This document shows positions 58,701 through 64,000 of a DNA stretch of 64,000 nucleotides, in pieces (the stretch's first letter is position 1; each line of letters starts with the position of its first letter). The stretch lies in assembly GCF_042433955.1 (NCBI RefSeq), contig NZ_JBHLUH010000004.1, positions 372,001 to 436,000 of the forward strand. Reading direction: 5' to 3'. The position numbers and the translations under genes are program-made. Origin of the DNA: Phytohabitans kaempferiae. Lineage in GTDB: Bacteria > Actinomycetota > Actinomycetes > Mycobacteriales > Micromonosporaceae. The notes below the pieces were generated by a model. It searched no databases. It had not been told where the DNA came from and was given only the letters and a program-made list of their open reading frames with translations.

Positions 58701-61184
58701 CGCGTCGACGGACGCGCGCTGCTGGGCCAGGAAGATCCGGAACACGGCGGCTTCGAGATCCGGGGAACGCTTCAGGTCGTCGACACCGTAGTGCCTGAGC
58801 GCCTTGGCGAGCTTGGCCTGGAACGTCTCCGGCAGCCCGGCCCGCTCGACGTCCAGGCTCTGAAGGTAGGTGTGGAAGTACTCACGCGGGCTGTGCACGT
58901 GGCTTTCGCCGCTGCCGTCTCCGTCCGTCGGCCGGTTGCGGCTCAGCTCGGCCAGGTCGGCGAAGACGTCGAGGAGCACGATCTCCTCGGCCAGCGGCCG
59001 GTGACCGACGTCGACGGCCACCGCCCGCGCGGCGAGGTAGTCGTCAAGCGCCCGGTGCTCGTCGTGCGGGTCGACGTCGAAGCCCAGCAACAGGCTGCGG
59101 AGGTCTTGCTGGCCGCGCGTGGTGCGCTCCCACGCCGGGACCGTGGCCGGCACGGCGGGCAGGTCAACCTCGACGGACCCGCCGGTCGAGGTGTCTTCGG
59201 CCGCGCCGTCGCCCAGCGGCTCCAGCCGCAGCAGCGGTGCGCCGGTCGCGACCATGCCGCCCACGGCCACGACGCATTCCTTCAGCCGCGCCCGGAACGG
59301 AGCCCGCAGCACGGTCTCCATCTTCATGCTTTCCAGCACGAGCACCGGCGCGCCCGCCTCGACCTCGGCGCCGACCTCCAGCGGCGTGGCGACGACCAGC
59401 GCGGGCATCGGCGAACGGATCACGCCGCCCTCGTCGCGGCTGACCCGGTGGGTCACGCCGTCGACCTCGACCAGATGGATCGGACCGTGCGTGTGGGTGA
59501 GCAGTCGGTACCGGGCGCCGTTGACGGCGATCTGCCCGGTGTGCCGGTCGAACCGGTCGAGTGCGACATCGGCGGCGTGGACGGTGCCGCCCGCCTCGAC
59601 GCTGACCCGGAACCGGTGCGCGCCGACCCGCGCGACGCGCACACGGTAGGTGTCGCCCCGCAGCTTCAGGTCGAGCACCTGGCCGCTCTCGTGCCGCACC
59701 TGCGGGCGCCCGCCGAACGCCGTGGACAGCAGCCGCTGGCACTCGGCGCGCTCCTGCTCCTCGTAGGCGTCGATGGCCGCGGCCGCCACCGCGACGCCGG
59801 AGTGCCGGTGCGAGACGAGCCTGCCCTCGGCGCGAACCCGGTCGATCCAGCCGGTGTCGGCGCTGGCGTCGATCACCTCGGGCTGGTCGAGCAGGTCGAG
59901 CACGAAGCTCTTGTTTGTCGCGCCGCCCTCGATCACCACCGTGGTCTGCGCCATCGCCCGGCGCAGCCGACCGAGCGCCTCGTCGCGGTCGCGGCCGTAG
60001 CCGATGACCTTCGCGATCATCGAGTCGAAGTCGGCGGGGATGGTGTCGCCCTCACTGACGCCGGTGTCCACGCGGATGCCCGGCCCGGCGGGCAGGTCAA
60101 GCCGCACGATCCGGCCCGGGCAGGGCGCGAAGTCACGATCGGGGTCTTCGGCGTTGAGCCGGGCCTCGATGGCGTGCCCGCGCTCCACCGGCTGCTCGCC
60201 TTCGAGCCGGCCCCCGGACGCGACCCACAGTTGCGCCTTGACCAGGTCGAACCCGGTGGTGGCCTCGGTGATCGGATGCTCGACCTGCAAGCGGGTATTG
60301 ACCTCGAGGAACGCGAACATCCGGTCGCCCGGATGGTAAAGGAACTCGACCGTCGCGGCGCCGCGGTAGCCGACCGCGATGGCCAGCCGCGCGGCGGATG
60401 CCTTGAGCTCGGCAGCCTGGTCGGGGCCGAGCACCGGCGACGCCGACTCCTCGATCACCTTCTGGTTGCGCCGCTGCACCGAGCAGTCCCGGACCCCCAG
60501 CGCCCACGCGGTGCCCGCACCGTCGGCGATCACCTGGACCTCGACGTGCCGGGCACCGGTGACCAGTCGCTCCAGGAAGACGACGCCGCTGCCGAACGCC
60601 CGTGCCGCCTCCTGGCTGGTGCGCTCGTACGCGTCGGCCAGCTCAGCCTCGTTGGCGATCACGCGGATGCCGCGCCCGCCACCGCCCGCGGTCGCCTTCA
60701 GCATGAGCGGATAGCCGATCTCGGCCGCCGCCGCCAGCGCCGCCTCCAGGGTCTCGACCGGCCCTCGGCTCCACGGGGCCACGGGCACGCCGACCTCCTC
60801 GGCGAGCAGCTTCGCGCCGATCTTGTCGCCCAGCTGGCGCATGGCCTCCGCGCTCGGGCCGACGAAGGTGACCCCGACCCGCTCGCACAGCTCCGCGAAC
60901 GCCGGATCCTCCGCGACGAAACCCCAACCGACCCACGCGGCGTCCGCGCCGGTCTCGACCAGCGCGTTTTCCAGGACCTTCAGGTCGAGGTACGGGCGCG
61001 CGGACGCGAGACCGAGGTCGTACGCGATGTCGGCCTCGCGCACGAACGTGGCGGTCCGGTCGACGTCGGTGTGCAGGGCGACGGTCTCGATCCGGCTCCC
61101 GGTCTCCGCGGCCAGCTCCCGGACAGCGTGGATGAGCCGCATCGCGGCCTCACCACGGTTGACGATCGCGACGCGACTAAACAC
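55725..61184 (-). CDS. Single-chain acyl-CoA carboxylase (biotin carboxylase-BCCP-carboxyltransferase fusion)
   Basis: The 1819-residue biotin enzyme combines all activities. Biotin carboxylase spans about 1-450 (ATP-grasp GGGGRGIRV; EVNTRLQVEHPITEATTGFD). The biotinyl domain has VLESMKMET, with the biotin Lys near residue 620. A long central region like that of eukaryotic ACC follows (about 700-1250), then a carboxyltransferase to the end (SRYHGGAFVVFSKALNPNMT; GAQPYWNAEATMLMHT). Most actinomycetes use separate acc alpha and beta subunits, so this is an extra, unusual carboxylase of unknown acyl-CoA preference. The start is GTG (VFSRVAIVNRGEAA), where biotin carboxylases normally begin. Confidence 0.88.
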   Translation of the reverse strand: MFSRVAIVNRGEAAMRLIHAVRELAAETGSRIETVALHTDVDRTATFVREADIAYDLGLASARPYLDLKVLENALVETGADAAWVGWGFVAEDPAFAELCERVGVTFVGPSAEAMRQLGDKIGAKLLAEEVGVPVAPWSRGPVETLEAALAAAAEIGYPLMLKATAGGGGRGIRVIANEAELADAYERTSQEAARAFGSGVVFLERLVTGARHVEVQVIADGAGTAWALGVRDCSVQRRNQKVIEESASPVLGPDQAAELKASAARLAIAVGYRGAATVEFLYHPGDRMFAFLEVNTRLQVEHPITEATTGFDLVKAQLWVASGGRLEGEQPVERGHAIEARLNAEDPDRDFAPCPGRIVRLDLPAGPGIRVDTGVSEGDTIPADFDSMIAKVIGYGRDRDEALGRLRRAMAQTTVVIEGGATNKSFVLDLLDQPEVIDASADTGWIDRVRAEGRLVSHRHSGVAVAAAAIDAYEEQERAECQRLLSTAFGGRPQVRHESGQVLDLKLRGDTYRVRVARVGAHRFRVSVEAGGTVHAADVALDRFDRHTGQIAVNGARYRLLTHTHGPIHLVEVDGVTHRVSRDEGGVIRSPMPALVVATPLEVGAEVEAGAPVLVLESMKMETVLRAPFRARLKECVVAVGGMVATGAPLLRLEPLGDGAAEDTSTGGSVEVDLPAVPATVPAWERTTRGQQDLRSLLLGFDVDPHDEHRALDDYLAARAVAVDVGHRPLAEEIVLLDVFADLAELSRNRPTDGDGSGESHVHSPREYFHTYLQSLDVERAGLPETFQAKLAKALRHYGVDDLKRSPDLEAAVFRIFLAQQRASVDAAVVASLLREWLREPPPDQALHEPAGLALERLVAATQVRFPAVADLARGVVFAWFAQPLLRRNRARVYAQVRKHLRHLDTHPDAPDRAERIAEMVRTTEPLVRLLGQRLIRANLDNSVMLEVLTRRYYGNKGLTGVRTSDVAGCRFVVAERAGSHLVTAAVSFDALGSALRGLAELASGDALIDADIYLGWERQPEDSEAMAAALHQVVSAHPLPHQVRRLTTTVAGRGGAVMHHHFTFSPSDSGMAEQRLIRGLHPYIAQRMQLERLSRFDLTRLPSSDEEIYLFRCVAPENPSDDRLVAFAQVRDLTELRDNDGRLAALPTAENLIAMCADSIRSAQSRRPSKKRFNTNRIVLYVWPPSDITREELEMIAKRVLPTTAGAGLEEILFIGRQRDPETGVLAKVAMRISFDATGGTELTLGELSDAPVEPLDDYRLKVLRASSRNTVYPYELTGLLGEFVEHDLDGDHALVPVDRPKGRNTAAIVAGVVTTPTRRHPQGVTRVVLLGDPTKSLGALSEPECRRVIAALDLAERMRVPLEWYALSAGARISMESGTENMDWVAAALKRIVEFTQDGGEINIVVAGINVGAQPYWNAEATMLMHTKGILVMTPDSAMVLTGKQSLDFSGGVSAEDNFGIGGYDRVMGPNGQAQYWAPNLAAARDVLMAHYEHTYVAPGETAPRPTRTTDPVDRDICAFPHPTTGSDFTTVGQIFSAEANPDRKKPFDIRTVMRALADQDHPVLERWAGMADAETTVVQDVHLGGVPVCLLGIESRSVPRRGFPPTDGPDTYTAGTLFPRSSKKAARAINAASGNRPLVVLANLSGFDGSPESMRKLQLEYGAEIGRAIVNFRGPIVFCVISRYHGGAFVVFSKALNPNMTVLALEGSFASVLGGAPAAAVVFSGDVDARTAADPRVRDLEARAAVASGVDRAALTAELDELRTAVRTEKLGEVATEFDRVHNIRRAVEVGSVDTVIRAADLRPRIIEAIGARAG

Positions 61185-61540
61185 CTGGCTGATCCCTTCG
61201 TCCCCAAGACACCAGATCATCGTCGGGCGTGGAATGGATCGCTACCGCCTTCGGGCGGCACCGGTCCCCACGCAGACCCTTGCCGACCAAGGCGTCCAAC
61301 GGTGCCATGGCCACGATCGTCGCCTATCGCGGCAGAGGAGCCCAGAGGCCCCACAAGGAAGAAGCCGGCCGCTCTTTTGTAAGGTTCATACAACACGGCT
61401 TGTCGGGTTCACGTAGCGGCCCTTCTCGTGGTAACGGCGATGGTGTGCGTTCGCCCGGAGGAGATGAGGCCAGACCGGTCGGATTGCTGCCCTCCCCGCC
61501 TGGCCTCCGGTGCCGTCACGTCAGGCGAGCCATGAACCCC
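61185..61540. other. Intergenic region upstream of the carboxylase
   Basis: No gene was recognised. A short inverted repeat TTGTA-AGGTTCA-TACAA (61377-61393) lies about 193 bases upstream of the carboxylase start in an AT-richer patch and may be regulatory. The rest shows no clear element. Confidence 0.35.
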
Positions 61541-63859
61541 TCAACTCAGGGCGAACTTTTCCCACGTGCTGATGGCGGTGCGGCCGGCGAGAAGCGGTTT
61601 GGTGCCCGCGCCCTCGGCGGCGACGAAACGGTTGTTGACGGCCGCTTTCAGGCTGATTGTCCCGTCGGGGTTGCGGATGAGGGTGAACCGTTCCCAGGTG
61701 CTGACGGCAAGTCGCTTGGCTTGTAGAGGTTGGGTGCCTGCGCCCTCGGCGGCGACGAAACGGTTGTTGGCGCGGGCGAAGAGGGCGATGTGACCGTTGC
61801 CGACTTCGATAACGTCGAATTGTTCCCAGGTGTTGGCGGCGGGCCGGCTGGCGATGAGAGGTTTGGTGCCGGCGCCCTCGGCGGAGACGTACTTGCCGTT
61901 CACCAGCGCCTTCAGCGTCCGCGCCGCGTTGCGGATGTCGACCTGGTGAAACTTCTCCCACACGCCGATGGTGGTGGCCTTCGCGGCGAGGAATGGCGCG
62001 GACTCCGTCAGCAGGCTGACGTATCGGCCGGTCGCGACCGACCGGAGGCTGATGCTGCCGTCGGCGTTCCGCACAAGCGTGAAACGTTCCGTGTCGGCGA
62101 CCGTGAGACGGGTCATGTACAGCCGGTCGGCGTCGGCGATGGCCGAGACGTACTTTCCGGTCGCGTGCGAGAAGAGGGCCACCTGCCCGGATCCCGCCTC
62201 CACGATGTCGAAATGCCCGGCCGGGGAAAGCCCCATCTCGTCCGCGACGATGTCGACGTTTCCGGGACGGACGGTGGCGTAGACCAGCCTAAAAAGAGAG
62301 AGCAGGCCCGAGGTGCTGGTCGGCCGCAAGACGCTGACCGTTGTCGCCACGCTGCCTGTCCGGCCGTCGGTGCCGGTGACGATGGTCGTGACGTTGAAGT
62401 CGCCCCAGCTGGTGTACCGGTACGAGAGCACCGGCGATGTCTGGGTGACGCGCGCCCCGTTGCCGAGGATGAACTGGTAGGAGCCGATGGGGGCGGTGCC
62501 CGGCGCGGATGCGGAGGCGTCGATCGTGACCGTGCTGATCGCGGCGTCCAGCGTGACCGCCATGCGGGCCACCGGGCTCCGGAAGGTTTCGACCGTGCCT
62601 CGGTCGGCGTACGTGACGGGACCGGCACCGGTGTTCGGCACTCCGGGATCGTCGATTCGCGCCCTGCCGGCGCGGTCGGCGGCCGGGTAGCCGGGCGCCG
62701 ACGAATTCGCGGAGTCGATGACGTCGTTGGCAACACCGGTGTCCCGGTCGTGCTGACCCTGGCCGGACGCGCTGCGGAACGCGGCCAGACCCATCACCGT
62801 GCCGCCCCAGCGGTAGGCCTGCGCCGGCAGGTAAGCGTGGTGGGTGTTGTTGTAGTCGACCACGGTGCCGTGGACTGCGGTGCCGTACACCCCGATCTCC
62901 GGGCCGCCCACCTCGCCGACGCAGACGCCTGGGTTGGCGTGCGAGAGGCCGTTCGCGAACAGCACGTTGTTCTGCACCGACACGCCGGTCGAGGCGCCGT
63001 CGACCCGGATCCCGTCGCGGCAACGCTCCCGCACCGAGTTGTTGGTGATCGCGGTACGGGCGGCGCCGCGGTTGTGGATGCCGTAGCCGGCTCCGTTGTT
63101 GACGTTGTTGTTGACCACCAGCGTGTCGGTCGCGGTCGGCTCAACCACGATGCCGGCGCCGGTGAACCCGGCGAGTGTGTTGCCGACGACCCGGTTGCCC
63201 ACGCCATCCACGCGGATGCCGACAGCGTCCTGGACCGGCTCGTTCAGGACGGCTGACCTGGTCAGCCCGCTGACGGTGACGCCGCTGGTCGCGGCGTCCA
63301 TCGTGACACCGGCGACAAGCCAGCGACCGCCGAAGGCGAGGCCACGGAGAGTCGATCCGGTGACACCGCTGAGCCGGACGGCCGACGCGGTCGCGTTCGT
63401 CGCCATCGAGATCGAGCCACCGTCGATCGTGATGGCGGAGGCGTTGCGGAGGTCGACGGCGGGCACATCGACGTTGTCGACTATCCGTATGTCCTGGATA
63501 GCGACGTCGTGCTGCCCGTCGATCACGAACCCGGCCTCGGGTCCAGAGAGCGTGGCTCCGTTGGTCGCCCGGAAGGTGATCGGCTGCCCCGGTGCCCCAG
63601 ACCTGGCGACGGTGATTCGTTCCCGGTAGCTGCCGTGGCCCACATCAACCGTCTGCCCGCTGGTGACCACCGCGGCTGCCGCACCGATGGTGCAGAAGGG
63701 CTGTTCCAACGTCCCCGCACCACTGTCCGAACAGGCCGTGGCCAGCTGCCGCACGTACAGGACCGTGGGATCGGCCGCCTGGGCCGGACCCGCGAAACCC
63801 ACCACCACGCCGCCGGCCAACACCAGCGCGGCGCATCCGGCACGGAACGATCTACGCAT
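61541..63859 (-). CDS. Secreted beta-helix / PKD / fascin-like repeat protein (copy 2)
   Basis: The 772-residue paralogue of the 29357-31675 protein has the same length and domain order. It has a signal peptide (MRRSFRAGCAALVLAGG start) and a beta-helix (GIHNRGAARTAITNNSVRER; DGIRVDGASTGVSVQNNVLF). A PKD-like domain (QFILGNGARVTQTSPVLSYR) and fascin-like repeats (HIALFARANNRFVAAEGAG; AVSTWERFTLIRNPDGTISL) follow. ATG 63859 is chosen because it matches the start of the other copy and follows GAGGGCAG. The two differ most in the middle of the beta-helix. Confidence 0.8.
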   Translation of the reverse strand: MRRSFRAGCAALVLAGGVVVGFAGPAQAADPTVLYVRQLATACSDSGAGTLEQPFCTIGAAAAVVTSGQTVDVGHGSYRERITVARSGAPGQPITFRATNGATLSGPEAGFVIDGQHDVAIQDIRIVDNVDVPAVDLRNASAITIDGGSISMATNATASAVRLSGVTGSTLRGLAFGGRWLVAGVTMDAATSGVTVSGLTRSAVLNEPVQDAVGIRVDGVGNRVVGNTLAGFTGAGIVVEPTATDTLVVNNNVNNGAGYGIHNRGAARTAITNNSVRERCRDGIRVDGASTGVSVQNNVLFANGLSHANPGVCVGEVGGPEIGVYGTAVHGTVVDYNNTHHAYLPAQAYRWGGTVMGLAAFRSASGQGQHDRDTGVANDVIDSANSSAPGYPAADRAGRARIDDPGVPNTGAGPVTYADRGTVETFRSPVARMAVTLDAAISTVTIDASASAPGTAPIGSYQFILGNGARVTQTSPVLSYRYTSWGDFNVTTIVTGTDGRTGSVATTVSVLRPTSTSGLLSLFRLVYATVRPGNVDIVADEMGLSPAGHFDIVEAGSGQVALFSHATGKYVSAIADADRLYMTRLTVADTERFTLVRNADGSISLRSVATGRYVSLLTESAPFLAAKATTIGVWEKFHQVDIRNAARTLKALVNGKYVSAEGAGTKPLIASRPAANTWEQFDVIEVGNGHIALFARANNRFVAAEGAGTQPLQAKRLAVSTWERFTLIRNPDGTISLKAAVNNRFVAAEGAGTKPLLAGRTAISTWEKFALS

Positions 63860-64000
63860 TCTGCCCTCGCGAGGTGTGAGCGGGACGACCGGCTGACGCC
63901 GACCGATCGCCATGACTACACCACGGTGCGGATGCTCGCACAAACTGCCTTGCAGGCCCGCCACGCGAGGGGGTGCGCGGCGGGCCCTGGGGCGATTGGG
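63860..64000. other. Upstream region at window end
   Basis: This is the upstream flank of the copy-2 secreted protein gene. No further gene was identified before the window ends. Confidence 0.3.

Noticed and set aside
58461..61382. Very long plus-strand open frame opposite the carboxylase
   Set aside because: It is the antisense shadow of a clearly coding 1819-residue enzyme, as expected in high-GC DNA; its translation has no domain.
1..64000. CRISPR arrays, rRNA operons, intact transposases, integrases or prophage genes
   Set aside because: They were looked for by eye on both strands and no regularly spaced repeats, transposase DDE/HUH motifs or phage structural genes were recognised.

Overview
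The sequence is high-GC throughout and reads like the chromosome of a filamentous actinomycete, most likely Micromonosporaceae or a close relative. This is an inference from codon use, GTG starts, ECF sigma/anti-sigma pairs, AfsR-type and NB-ARC/TPR regulators, mycothiol-type maleylpyruvate isomerase, secreted CBM2 proteins and MalFG-type sugar importers without their own ATPase. No rRNA, tRNA, CRISPR array or intact insertion sequence was found.

Layout. 0-1.4 kb: scrap zone with a 3'-truncated DUF1837/HamA-like nuclease, an antisense methyltransferase tail and a small membrane protein. 1.8-3.6 kb: ECF sigma factor with a membrane-tethered partner. 3.7-8.6 kb: complete gentisate pathway (3-hydroxybenzoate 6-hydroxylase, maleylpyruvate isomerase, fumarylpyruvate hydrolase, gentisate 1,2-dioxygenase) with a divergent IclR regulator. 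8.7-14.3 kb: second IclR-controlled catabolic set (FAD oxidoreductase, two VOC proteins, an MHS-type transporter with a frameshift). 14.4-16.0 kb: small protein and two convergent pentapeptide-repeat genes, both frameshifted. 16.5-22.2 kb: divergent large ATPase regulators (winged-helix/AAA and AfsR/SARP). 22.3-27.6 kb: secreted and plant-biomass proteins, including a CBM2 protein, a fibronectin-III protein, an isochorismatase and a GH11 xylanase. 28-29.2 kb: small conserved proteins and a frameshifted macro-domain gene. 29.4-31.7 kb: secreted beta-helix/PKD/fascin-like protein. 31.9-35.0 kb: a small helical protein and an NB-ARC/TPR protein sharing a glycine-rich, RHIM-like peptide, a candidate NLR/effector amyloid-signalling pair. 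35.1-37.0 kb: transketolase. 37.4-41.2 kb: two related secreted proteins. 41.5-43.2 kb: second ECF sigma/anti-sigma-like pair. 43.4-55.7 kb: sugar-acid (uronate-type) catabolism and uptake locus with two IclR regulators. 55.7-61.2 kb: giant single-chain biotin carboxylase/carboxyltransferase. 61.5-63.9 kb: paralogue of the 29.4-kb secreted protein, with exactly the same length of 772 residues.

Common threads. Three IclR-associated promoters carry the same inverted repeat TTCYG-N5-CRGAA, and the fourth IclR locus has a different repeat with the same N5 geometry. Four genes between 11.9 and 28.8 kb are broken by single-base indels in short homopolymers, which could be sequencing error or real decay. 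Truncated fragments of LuxR, DUF1330, GNAT and HamA proteins lie between intact clusters, so the window looks like accessory chromosome with repeated insertion and deletion.
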